DNA of 64,000 bases from Mucinivorans hirudinis (GCA_000723505.1 HG934468.1:2574798-2638797); one strand, 5' to 3'; positions 16,849 through 24,242 are shown, counted from the first letter of the stretch. The notes: generated by a model not told the origin, from the letters alone. Made by a program: numbers and translations.

Positions 16849-17678
16849 CCGAGCGTAGAGAGATGGTAGAAAAGAATCATCCTCGGCTGAGTTTAGTTCA
16901 GCAGTGCATATTGCTAAACATTTGCCGCAGTGGCATATACTATGCGAGCAAAGGAAGAGCAAGTGCAGATGAGCTTGCTGTTAAAGCAGAGATAGACCGC
17001 ACCTATACCAAAATGCCTTTCTATGGTGTCGAGCGGATGACTGAACACTTGCGAAAGAAAGGTTTTACGATAAGCCCTAAGCGAGTGCGTCGTTACTTTC
17101 GGGATATGTGCATCAGTGCTATCTACCCCAAGCCTAACACCACGTGGCATAATAAGGAGCATAAGATATACCCCTATCTATTGCGAGGATTAACTATTGA
17201 CAGGGTAAATCAGGTTTGGAGTACCGACATCACCTATATCCCAATGAATGGAGGTTATATGTACCTGTGCGCCATCATTGATTGGCATTCACGCTTTGTG
17301 TTGGCTTGGGGGATAAGCAATACCCACGATAGCGAGTTCTGCCAAGAGTTGCTCAAAGAGGCTATTGCCAGATACGGCAAGCCGGAGATATTCAACACCG
17401 ACCAAGGGAGTGAGTTCACGGCCAAGGAGTTCGTTAAGATACTTGAAGAAAATGAGATACAGATAAGTATGGACGGTAAAGGTAGGGCTTTGGATAATAT
17501 TTTTGTCGAAAGGTTGTGGCGCAGCGTAAAATATGAGTATATTTACCTGTCGAACCCCGGCAGCGGCAAAGAGTTATATGATGGCTTGACTGAGTATTTT
17601 CGTCTTTACAACACCGAAAGGCTACATCAATCGCTTGAATACAAGACTCCGAGTGAGGTCTATATGACGGCGGCATAG
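16824..17678 (+). CDS. IS3 transposase OrfB (DDE integrase core)
   Basis: A 284-residue catalytic part, read in the -1 frame relative to OrfA. It has an HTH_21 segment (MPFYGVERMTEHLRKKG) and an rve integrase core with the DDE triad in STDITYIP, NTDQGSEFTAKEF and FVERLWRSVKYE. No stops interrupt it. The fused OrfAB product made by frameshifting would be the active transposase. Confidence 0.92.
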   Translation: MGATQISLAERREMVEKNHPRLSLVQQCILLNICRSGIYYASKGRASADELAVKAEIDRTYTKMPFYGVERMTEHLRKKGFTISPKRVRRYFRDMCISAIYPKPNTTWHNKEHKIYPYLLRGLTIDRVNQVWSTDITYIPMNGGYMYLCAIIDWHSRFVLAWGISNTHDSEFCQELLKEAIARYGKPEIFNTDQGSEFTAKEFVKILEENEIQISMDGKGRALDNIFVERLWRSVKYEYIYLSNPGSGKELYDGLTEYFRLYNTERLHQSLEYKTPSEVYMTAA

Positions 17679-17683
17679 AAAAA

Positions 17684-17729
17684 GTTTGTTTCATTTCGTT
17701 GCCCTTAAGGGCAACGAAATGAAACAAAC
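17684..17729. terminator. 46-bp perfect palindrome at the end of IS3
   Basis: Bases 17684-17729 form an uninterrupted palindrome centred on TTAA (17705-17708) with 21-bp GC-containing arms starting GTTTGTTTCATT. It begins six bases after the orfB stop. As RNA it would make a long hairpin that could stop transcription from either side and insulate the IS. Confidence 0.8.
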
Positions 17730-17823
17730 ACTAAAACAACAACTAACAATAACCCGAGAGCAAAGAAACAAATACTATCTTAAGCAGATACAAAAACTGT
17801 CCGAAGAGAGGGAAGTATTATAG

Positions 17824-18687
17824 AGTGCGTATAATAGCTTTAATGACGAATCAGAAAAGATTAATCATTATTTTATTGAGAAATACACATTTGAAGAGCC
17901 AAAAAGTCAGAATTTTTCAAAAGGAACATATGCAGATGGCAGTATTGATAAATTCATTTCCAGAATAAAAAGCAAAGTTAATGATAAAAGATTAAATTTC
18001 CTTTTAGGGAAAATTGCTGAAGATGTTACGTTTGAAGAAACTTTAAAACATTTAATTGCTTATAAAGATTCTGATCAATCTAACGTTACTATTATTGATT
18101 TGAGTGGTGTCCCATTTGATGTATTAAGTATTACAGTTTCCTTAATTTCAAGAATAATCTTTGAATATGGCTATTTCTATAAACGTTTAAGATGTAATGC
18201 CAATAAGGATGAGAGTATTAATAACGACGTCCCATTATTGTTAGTATATGAAGAAGCTCATAAATATGTCCCAAATAGTGATTTGGTAAAATATCGAGCA
18301 TCCAAGCAATCTATAGAACGAATAGCAAAAGAAGGGCGAAAGTATGGAGTATCTCTATTATTAGCTAGTCAAAGACCATCGGAGATATCAGAGACCATAT
18401 TTTCTCAATGTAACAACTTCTTGGCTATGAGATTGACTAATCCAAATGATCAAAACTATGTCAAACGACTATTGCCTGATACTCTTGGAAATCTTATTGA
18501 TAAAATGCCTACTCTAAGAGCAGGAGAATGTCTCTTGATAGGAGAATCTGTAATTTTACCATCAATAGTACAAATAGATAGGTGTAGCCCAGAACCATCT
18601 TCAAATGATATTCCTTATTGGAAATTATGGAAAGAAGAATGGAAAGTTCTAAATATTGAAGAGATAAGAAAAGAGTGGTATAAATAG
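17824..18687 (+). pseudogene. HerA-type ATPase/translocase, 5' truncated
   Basis: The open frame starts right after the IS3 end (preceding stop TAG at 17821) and runs 287 codons to 18687, longer than the ATG at 18100 suggests. The sequence (VTIIDLSGVPFDVLSITVSLI, LLLVYEEAHKYVPN as Walker B, LLLASQRPSEI, FLAMRLTNPNDQ) is the C-terminal half of a HerA/DUF87 hexameric translocase. The N terminus with Walker A is missing. It pairs with the DUF4297 fragment before the IS: together they were probably a nuclease-HerA defence system. The 3' half may still be transcribed but cannot bind ATP normally. Confidence 0.85.
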
Positions 18688-18693
18688 CATAAT

Positions 18694-18872
18694 ATGAATA
18701 TAATCCACACTGCTGATTGGCATTTGGGACAGACATTTTTTGAGTATGACCGTAAGATGGAACATACTCTATTTCTGGCGTGGCTACGGGAGCAGGTGAA
18801 GGCTCACGAGGTTGATGTATTATTGGTGGCTGGCGATGTGTTCGATACGCCTAACCCTTCGGCTGAATCGAA
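18694..18872 (+). pseudogene. sbcD: SbcD-like exonuclease, N-terminal fragment
   Basis: The first 60 or so residues match the start of the SbcD/Mre11 nuclease: MNIIHTADWHLGQTF with the metal-binding D-x-H, and LLVAGDVFDTPNPSAES with the GD motif. The similarity stops abruptly after NPSAES. The downstream sequence belongs to an unrelated protein in another frame, so this is a fusion scar. It starts six bases after the herA stop. Confidence 0.78.
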
Positions 18873-19616
18873 GGCAATCTGTTTGCAATGGTAGATGGCA
18901 TCGTTAGTTTACTCAAAGCCAAGTATCTGATGTCTCCAATTAGATACGAAGGTATGCTAAGGGTAGAAACGCTCGAAATACCCGAAAAGGCATTACGAGA
19001 GACAATTATCAATGCGCTAATTCACAGAGACTACGCCTCTGCTGCTGCAATCAGCCTACGAGTGTTTGACTCGAAAATTGTTATTTGGAATGATGGTGAA
19101 TTGAATAAAATCAGCATAGCCGATTTGAAAAAGCCTCACGATTCTTATCCCAGAAATCCTCTTTTGGCTAAGGTGTTTTTTATGTCAGGCTATATCGAAG
19201 CGTGGGGACGTGGTATTAAAACGATTGTTGACGAGACAGTAAAGAGCGGACTACCTGAACCAGAGTTTGTGGCTCGCCAGAATGGATTGGAAGTAAACTA
19301 TCAGCGTAACCCAATGAGGCTTTCTGAGAAAGGGCTTGAGACGTCTCCAAAAGTAGAGTTATCTGTTCGCCAACAAAAGGCAATGGATTATGTCAAAGTG
19401 CACGGAAGTATCAGTAATAAAATCTACCAAGAGATAAATAATGTATCTAAGCCTACTGCAACAAGGGATTTAGCAGAGATGGTTACGTCTCAACTGCTTG
19501 AACCTCAAGGAAGCGGTCGAAGTGCTGTATATATTTTATCGGCTCATAATCGGCTCATAATCGGCTCAACCCACGAATGTATTTGGGCAGGAGGCTCTTG
19601 CCTAAATACTCTTTAG
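18873..19616 (+). pseudogene. RecG-like / AlbA_2-type regulator, C-terminal fragment
   Basis: The frame can be read from about 18873 (GNLFAMVDGIVSLLK) and includes ATG 18888, giving 242 residues. ALRETIINALIHRDYAS is the HATPase_c_4 signature of the RecG-like transcriptional regulators, followed by a C-terminal winged helix (about 150-220: ISNKIYQEINNVSKPTATRDL). The N-terminal AlbA_2 domain expected in front is absent and replaced by the sbcD fragment. The product may still be translated from ATG 18888, but it lacks the usual first half. Confidence 0.75.
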
Positions 19617-19695
19617 TTCAGTCATAGTTCACTAAAGTATAGTTTTCACAAACTTAAAATATGGTTTAGTTCATACTACATTCACAATAATTATA

Positions 19696-19703
19696 TACCT
19701 TTG
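19696..19703 (+). promoter_or_regulatory. Promoter -7 element of a candidate small RNA
   Basis: TACCTTTG matches the Bacteroidota TAnnTTTG consensus. It points into a region without a start codon or open frame but with two hairpins, the second a terminator. Confidence 0.4.
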
Positions 19704-19709
19704 TCCTCG

Positions 19710-19837
19710 CAAATGAGAACACTACAGAACATATTATCAACGTCGAAACACTCTATTAAAGAAGTGTTTCTGACTTGATATGCCTATCTGTAAACATTAT
19801 ATAGAGCGGGGATATCTGATTATCTCCGCTCTTTTTT
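19710..19837 (+). ncRNA. Candidate small non-coding RNA with terminator
   Basis: Downstream of TACCTTTG (19696) there is no credible ORF but two stem-loops: GAAACACT (19745-19752) with AGTGTTTC (19763-19770), then GAGCGGGGATA with TATCTCCGCTC (19804-19830) followed by seven T, a good terminator. A transcript of about 125 nt would result. It could also be a leader of the phosphoesterase gene starting at 19857. No known RNA family is recognised. Confidence 0.35.
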
Positions 19838-19856
19838 TATGCTTAAATCAACGACA

Positions 19857-20483
19857 ATGAACAAAATATTTTTTATAGCTGATACGCATTTCGGACACAA
19901 AAATGTCCTTAAACTCTGCCCGAATAGACCTTTGGCACAAGAGAATGACACCGTCGCTCACGATGAGTGGTTGATGGAGATGTGGAACTCTACTGTGAAC
20001 AAAAATGATTATATATACATACTTGGAGATTTTTCATTTTCACCTCCAAATAAAACAATAACCCTGCTCGAAAGACTATCCGGCAGAAAACATTTTATTG
20101 TTGGCAATCACGATAAACAAACAGATAAAATAGCCCATCTATTTGAATCAATGTCGCAAATTAAGGACTTGGTTTTTACTCCGAACATATACCCTTTTTT
20201 GAATACAGAGATTTGCGTAACACTTTGTCATTATCCAATGGTTAGTTGGAACAAGAAGCCATATGGGGCAATTATGCTACACGGACATTGCCACGGTAAT
20301 ATAGATGCCTTCAACTACGAATCAAAAGAGCTGAGATTTGATGTAGGCATTGATGGTGAACTATCACGGCAATGCGGAGGGATTGTCGATTTGGAGACGA
20401 TTTATCAGGCAGCAATATCAAAAGCAGGAACAGATGATTTTAGAAGTTATTCACAAGCACATTACAGAAAGGATTTATTATGA
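19857..20483 (+). CDS. Calcineurin-like metallophosphoesterase
   Basis: About 208 residues from ATG 19857 (an upstream in-frame ATG at 19839 lies on the terminator edge). All phosphoesterase motifs are visible: FIADTHFGH (D-x-H), ILGDFSF (GD), VGNHDK (GNHD), CHYPM and HGHCHG (GHxH). Two metals would be bound. The substrate is unknown; close relatives act on nucleotides, cyclic nucleotides or RNA 2',3' ends. It is followed within the element by a second, distinct phosphoesterase, which is notable. Confidence 0.85.
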   Translation: MNKIFFIADTHFGHKNVLKLCPNRPLAQENDTVAHDEWLMEMWNSTVNKNDYIYILGDFSFSPPNKTITLLERLSGRKHFIVGNHDKQTDKIAHLFESMSQIKDLVFTPNIYPFLNTEICVTLCHYPMVSWNKKPYGAIMLHGHCHGNIDAFNYESKELRFDVGIDGELSRQCGGIVDLETIYQAAISKAGTDDFRSYSQAHYRKDLL

Positions 20484-20619
20484 ACAACAACCTCTATTGG
20501 AGTTGGTTGAAACAGAGGTAGCCGCAGTAGTTGCTGATACGGAGGCATATAATAGATATGCTGCTGAAAACTTGCCATACAACAGGCGAAATAGGAAGTT
20601 ACACCTCTTTGCATGGTGA
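20434..20619 (+). CDS. Small hypothetical protein overlapping the phosphoesterase end
   Basis: A 61-residue frame starting at ATG 20434, overlapping the previous gene by 50 bp in another frame, then continuing past its stop. The sequence (MILEVIHKHITERI, then LELVETEVAAVVADTEAYNRY) is helical and charged with natural-looking composition. No family recognised. It might be a coupled gene or simply an open frame. Confidence 0.3.
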   Translation: MILEVIHKHITERIYYEQQPLLELVETEVAAVVADTEAYNRYAAENLPYNRRNRKLHLFAW

Positions 20620-20698
20620 TGAGAATGACGAAAAGGTTATTGAAAATGCAGCTTGAAGATACAATGCTGATAATTTATTTTTTCTGCAACGCTAACTA

Positions 20699-20731
20699 TT
20701 TGGTATATATCGAATAAAATAGCTATATTTG
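20699..20731 (+). promoter_or_regulatory. Promoter of the wHTH-NTase-phosphoesterase operon
   Basis: TTTG at 20699-20702 and TATATTTG at 20724-20731 match the Bacteroidota -33 and -7 elements with 21 bases between them. The first gene starts 22 bp downstream. One of the clearest promoters in the window. Confidence 0.75.
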
Positions 20732-20753
20732 CAATTCATAAATCGTAAATCAA

Positions 20754-21266
20754 ATGAGTATATCAATTAAATCACAAGATATTTTGATTTTGCTATATCT
20801 GCTTACCAAGCCAGAAGGGTGGCTTCAGTCAGAAGTTGCAGAATCACTATTGATAAGTCCATCCGAGGTATCAAATGCCTTGAATCGCTGTGTTGTATCG
20901 GGACTTATCAATGGCGACAAAAGTCGAGTAAACAAACTTGCTTTAAGGGAATTTCTAATAGGCGGTCTGAAATATGCTTTTCCGGCAGAGGTGTCTGCCA
21001 AGGTTAGAGGTATTGCTACTGCTCATTCTGCATCTCCAATCAAAGAGAAGATTGCAGAAGGAGAGGATATTTATGTATGGTCACACTATCTTGGTACTCG
21101 TAGGGGATTTGGAGTAAAGCCACTATATAAAACTGTACCCAAAATAGCAGAGAAGAATCCTGCCTTATACGAATTGCTTGTGATTGCCGACACGCTTCGT
21201 ATTGGGAAAGTGCGTGAAATTGAAATTGCGATTGAGGAACTTGATAAACGATTGAATAATGTCTAA
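20754..21266 (+). CDS. Winged-helix regulator, probable antitoxin of an NTase operon
   Basis: A 170-residue protein. Residues 5-65 form a MarR-like winged helix (SQDILILLYLLTKPEGWLQS, then SEVSNALNRCVVSGLI), and residues 75-165 are mixed and not recognised (WSHYLGTRRGFGVKPLYKT stands out as a conserved-looking basic patch). It is the first gene of a three-gene operon and overlaps the nucleotidyltransferase start by eight bases. By analogy with AbiEi/AbiEii pairs it would repress the operon and oppose the enzyme, but this is inference. Confidence 0.75.
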   Translation: MSISIKSQDILILLYLLTKPEGWLQSEVAESLLISPSEVSNALNRCVVSGLINGDKSRVNKLALREFLIGGLKYAFPAEVSAKVRGIATAHSASPIKEKIAEGEDIYVWSHYLGTRRGFGVKPLYKTVPKIAEKNPALYELLVIADTLRIGKVREIEIAIEELDKRLNNV

Positions 21267-21945
21267 GAATATAGAAATGCTCGCTGTGGTCGCAAATGGG
21301 CTGGGCGAGATGAAAAACGAAGTTGTATTTGTTGGTGGCTCTGTCGCAGAACTTTATGCCAATGATCCTGCTGCCTCTGATATTAGAGCAACACTCGATG
21401 TGGATTGTGTAGTTGAGATTAGTAGCAGGCTTAAATACTATGAATTGGAAGAACGACTACGTGCAAAGGGATTTCACAACGACACGACACCGGGAGCACC
21501 AGTTTGTCGATGGGTTTACAAACACATAATTGTTGATGTGATGCCAATAGATGATAACATACTTGGATTCAGCAACCAATGGTATGGTAGTGGAGTTGAG
21601 AACAAAATAACTCGCACGTTACCCGATGGTACAGATGTTTTCATATTTTCCGCACCCTATTATCTCGGTGCAAAATTTGAAGCGATGCTTTCTCGTGGTG
21701 GCAGAGATCTTCGCATAAGTCACGATTTTGAGGATATAATTTACATTTTGGATAACACAACGGATATTGCAGAGCAAATAATAAACGTAGATGAGCCACT
21801 AAGAAACTATTTATCAAGTCAGTTTAAAGAGCTGTTGGCAAACTCAAATATCGAAGAGGCAATTGAGTGTGTTTTGCCATACGGTGCTGACGAGCGAGTA
21901 AAATACATTATGGAGATTTTGAGCTATGACTATTCTCGATTATAG
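21259..21945 (+). CDS. AbiEii-like nucleotidyltransferase
   Basis: A 228-residue protein with the minimal nucleotidyltransferase fold: VVFVGGSVAELYA (near residues 23-35) followed by TLDVDCVVEI (D-x-D, about 47-56), then a typical AbiEii-like region IFSAPYYLGAKFEAMLSRGGRDLRISHDFEDI. It differs from the 3261-3911 toxin in sequence and partners. Substrate transfer of a nucleotide to RNA or protein is expected. The start overlaps the regulator and the end overlaps the downstream phosphoesterase by 20 bp, so all three are coupled. Confidence 0.82.
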   Translation: MSKNIEMLAVVANGLGEMKNEVVFVGGSVAELYANDPAASDIRATLDVDCVVEISSRLKYYELEERLRAKGFHNDTTPGAPVCRWVYKHIIVDVMPIDDNILGFSNQWYGSGVENKITRTLPDGTDVFIFSAPYYLGAKFEAMLSRGGRDLRISHDFEDIIYILDNTTDIAEQIINVDEPLRNYLSSQFKELLANSNIEEAIECVLPYGADERVKYIMEILSYDYSRL

Positions 21946-22684
21946 TAATTACAATTCACTTTGCGTATGCGGCGATATACACGGAGAGTTCCGCACGTTG
22001 ATGTTTAACATCAAGCGTCTTGGAATTGAGAACTCGGTTATTATCGTTGCTGGTGATTGTGGAATTGGTTTTGAAAAGGAATCGCATTACACTCAACTGT
22101 ACAATAAGTTGGATAAAACCCTTGAAGCAACTAATAATATACTTTTATTGGTTCGAGGCAATCACGATGACCCTACTTATTTCGATGGTGAGAAGATTAA
22201 TTTTGAGCGTATGAAGTGTATTCCCGATTATTCGGTTGTACTTGCAGCTAATCGCAAGGTGCTTTGTATTGGTGGTGCGGTATCTATTGACAGGAAGCAC
22301 CGTCGGGATTCTATGTGGATAGACCAACTTAAAAATGGAAAGGCTCGACCGCTCTATTGGGAGAACGAGGCTGCTGTTTTTAATGTTCAGGCATTGAATG
22401 AACTTCGTGATATGGCAATCGATACGGTTGTAACGCATACTTGCCCATCATTTAGCTATCCAGTGTCCAAGGCAGGAATAGAGAGTTGGTTGCTTAAAGA
22501 TTCAGAGTTGCTAGGCGACTTGAATGCAGAGCGTGAAGAGATGGATAAAATCTACAATCAGCTAATTGCCGATAATCACCCATTGAGGAGTTGGTATTAT
22601 GCACATTTCCACCAGTCGTACACAGAATTTATCGACAACATTTCATATTCTCTGCTCAACATTATGGAGATCAAAGTGGTGTGA
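21926..22684 (+). CDS. Calcineurin-like metallophosphoesterase coupled to the nucleotidyltransferase
   Basis: A 252-residue protein with the full two-metal phosphoesterase motif set: CVCGDIHGEF (D-x-H), IIVAGDCGIGF (GD), VRGNHDDP (GNHD), VVTHTCPS and YYAHFHQSY (the last like HxH). It begins inside the nucleotidyltransferase gene (20-bp overlap), so the two are made together. It may reverse the nucleotidyl modification, degrade a signal made by it, or attack phage products. It differs clearly from the 19857 phosphoesterase. Confidence 0.85.
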   Translation: MTILDYSNYNSLCVCGDIHGEFRTLMFNIKRLGIENSVIIVAGDCGIGFEKESHYTQLYNKLDKTLEATNNILLLVRGNHDDPTYFDGEKINFERMKCIPDYSVVLAANRKVLCIGGAVSIDRKHRRDSMWIDQLKNGKARPLYWENEAAVFNVQALNELRDMAIDTVVTHTCPSFSYPVSKAGIESWLLKDSELLGDLNAEREEMDKIYNQLIADNHPLRSWYYAHFHQSYTEFIDNISYSLLNIMEIKVV

Positions 22685-22766
22685 AAGTGGTAATTTAATT
22701 TCCAATCGAAAATACGATAGATATTTATATGAGCCATATCTATTGTATCTCAATTTAATTTCACTG

Positions 22767-22807
22767 TATTTGCATTGTTTTCACAATCACTGAAAACAAT
22801 GCAAATA
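22767..22807. repeat. Perfect 17-bp inverted repeat after the NTase operon
   Basis: TATTTGCATTGTTTTCA at 22767-22783 and its exact complement at 22791-22807 flank a 7-base loop. It lies 80 bp after the phosphoesterase stop. No T-run follows on the plus strand, so it is either an atypical terminator or a protein-binding or recombination site. Confidence 0.65.
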
Positions 22808-22826
22808 TGATGATAACAATAGAGAT

Positions 22827-23272
22827 ATGGAACATATAGTAATAGCAGAGCAACAGATAGAGCTTACTTCAATGGGTAAAGATGAGCTGAGAGGTGTGTT
22901 CATTGATGCTGTTTTTGGGTATATTTTTTTTACAAAGCGGACTTTAATGGTCAACGCTTCTGCCTGCTCGTGTCGAAGCGAGAGGAGAAATCAACACCTA
23001 CCAAATACAAACAACTGTCCAACAGATTAGAGTAATTGTTGGCTTACTCCAACCTTAATCCGGAGACCACTGCTATGTATGCAATGGATGAGAGCGAATT
23101 TCGTAGTGCAGAATTATCGGGATTATTCCGCAATCTAAATCAGATAGAGGGTGAAACAAAAATTGAGGTGTGGAAATATCCTCCCGTTGCTGTGAATAAC
23201 GTAGTAGATAAACTATCACTCTTTTTGACTTTAAAAAACAATAAAGATCCAAGAGTAGAAAAAGAACTTTAA
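22827..23272 (+). pseudogene. Unidentified gene with a frameshift and a nonsense codon
   Basis: Reading from ATG 22827 gives MEHIVIAEQQIELTSMGKDE and then loses sense after a T8 run near 22923-22930. One frame over, the sense continues (FYKADFNGQRFCLLVSKREE ... QLSNRLE) to a TAA at 23033-23035, then goes on in the same frame (LLAYSNLNPETTAMYAMDES ... LSLFLTLKNNKDPRVEKEL) to 23272. Together these would make one protein of about 148 residues, so this is a gene inactivated twice. Family not recognised. The following 330 bp to the right repeat hold nothing identifiable. Confidence 0.55.
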
Positions 23273-23603
23273 ATAATGATTAGTAAATTATGGTAGTAAA
23301 ATGATTGTTGTTGGATATCAATAGAAAAAACATCTGCACACGAGTTGACTTTGGAGCAATATCATATATTACGAATTTAGTTGTATGCACAAAATTCAAC
23401 TATGGAGTTGAGAAACTTCGGGATTATTTTGAGTTGTAAATTTAGGTGGAGGAAGCATATTTTGCGGAGTGAAACGGATTTGAACCTTGTGATATATCTT
23501 CTCAAAGAATCATTCAAATCGCTTGATATTCCAAATATTATAATTACTTTTGTAATACTCAAGTGGTGCAATTGAGAGCAAAATAATGAGAATTAGCTCT
23601 GGT

Positions 23604-23622
23604 TGGCTATTCGGTGGTAAAA
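23604..23622 (+). repeat. Putative attR (19-bp direct repeat, right copy)
   Basis: TGGCTATTCGGTGGTAAAA, identical and in the same orientation as 346-364. It marks the right end of the integrated element. Chromosomal genes follow. Confidence 0.75.
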
Positions 23623-23744
23623 CGAAAAATTGTAAACGCAAGATATTGGAGATAAGGTTGTTGTAACTTAAAAGACACTCCCTCTCTCTCTGGTTACTCG
23701 TGCATTCGACAACAATAAAGCTCGTCAAAAATAGACTCAACTCT

Positions 23745-24143
23745 CTATCGCAAAGCTGTAGCTATCTGTTCTGCAATTTTATCTGTGGCGCTTTGCAGTT
23801 TGCTGCCAACCATCATTCTCATCATCATATTCAGTTCAATGTCAAGCACCACTCGCAAGCGAGTGTCGTATGGCGCTGTCTCTTTGATTTGTATCCAAAA
23901 GGCAAATGGAAAGGGTAGCGAATCACCCTCGGGCACTAACTTGATACGGTGGTGTGGCTCGCGCTCCTCGAATCTCAACTGCACATCGAAGCCCTGTACA
24001 CGAAACTTGCAGCGTTCCTCTGTAGCCTCCCAAAACTCCACTTTGTCTTGAAGAATCGGCGTGAAGTGATTGAAGTTACTAAGTAACGTATATATCTGCT
24101 CTGCTGAGCGTTGTATGTGTTGTTGCTTGCTTTTATATTGCAT
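23745..24143 (-). CDS. SRPBCC-family (START/polyketide cyclase-like) protein
   Basis: A 132-residue protein from ATG 24143 (MQYKSKQQHIQRSAEQIYTL). The longer upstream reading is less natural. The pattern of an initial strand, a short helix pair (AEQIYTLLSNFNHF), several beta strands and a long C-terminal helix (LQSATDKIAEQIATAL) is that of SRPBCC ligand-binding proteins. It is a common short Bacteroidota gene of unknown ligand. It is the first chromosomal gene right of the element. Confidence 0.75.
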   Translation of the reverse strand: MQYKSKQQHIQRSAEQIYTLLSNFNHFTPILQDKVEFWEATEERCKFRVQGFDVQLRFEEREPHHRIKLVPEGDSLPFPFAFWIQIKETAPYDTRLRVVLDIELNMMMRMMVGSKLQSATDKIAEQIATALR

Positions 24144-24217
24144 TTTGGTAAGAGAAAAAATTACAAAATGAACTTGAAAAGTGAAAAATTGCGGCATATA
24201 CAAATTTTCACTTTTAA

Positions 24218-24238
24218 GGGGGGCTAATAATTAATTTT
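24218..24238. repeat. Left half of a palindromic intergenic repeat split by ISAon1
   Basis: GGGGGGCTAATAATTAATTT ends where ISAon1 begins. Its other half, TAGCACTCC, follows the target duplication at 26343. Joined, they reproduce the repeat at 28697-28729. Confidence 0.6.
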
Positions 24239-24242
24239 GGTT

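Larger units (their letters stand above)
16484..17820 (+). mobile_element. IS3-family element, IS150 group
   Basis: Inverted ends: TAATACTCCCC at 16484 with GGACAG inside, and the complementary GGGAAGTATTA ending at 17820 with CTGTCC inside. Two overlapping frames (orfA, orfB) with an A9 slippery run give the usual -1 frameshift. The element is about 1.34 kb and looks intact. No target duplication can be read because the flanks belong to two different genes, implying that a deletion accompanied or followed the insertion. Confidence 0.88.
346..23622. mobile_element. 23.3-kb integrated element (defence island), mobilizable type
   Basis: The same 19 bases, TGGCTATTCGGTGGTAAAA, occur in direct orientation at 346-364 and 23604-23622. 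A tyrosine integrase starts 130 bp inside the left copy. Between the repeats are excisionase-like HTH genes, a MobA-type accessory protein, at least four restriction or abortive-infection type loci and no housekeeping genes. Outside the right copy ordinary chromosomal genes resume (SRPBCC, pyrE). This is the layout of an integrative mobilizable element. No relaxase, type IV secretion genes or replication gene are visible, so transfer would need a helper, or the element is decayed. Seen: repeats and gene content. Inferred: that the repeats are attL and attR. Confidence 0.8.
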
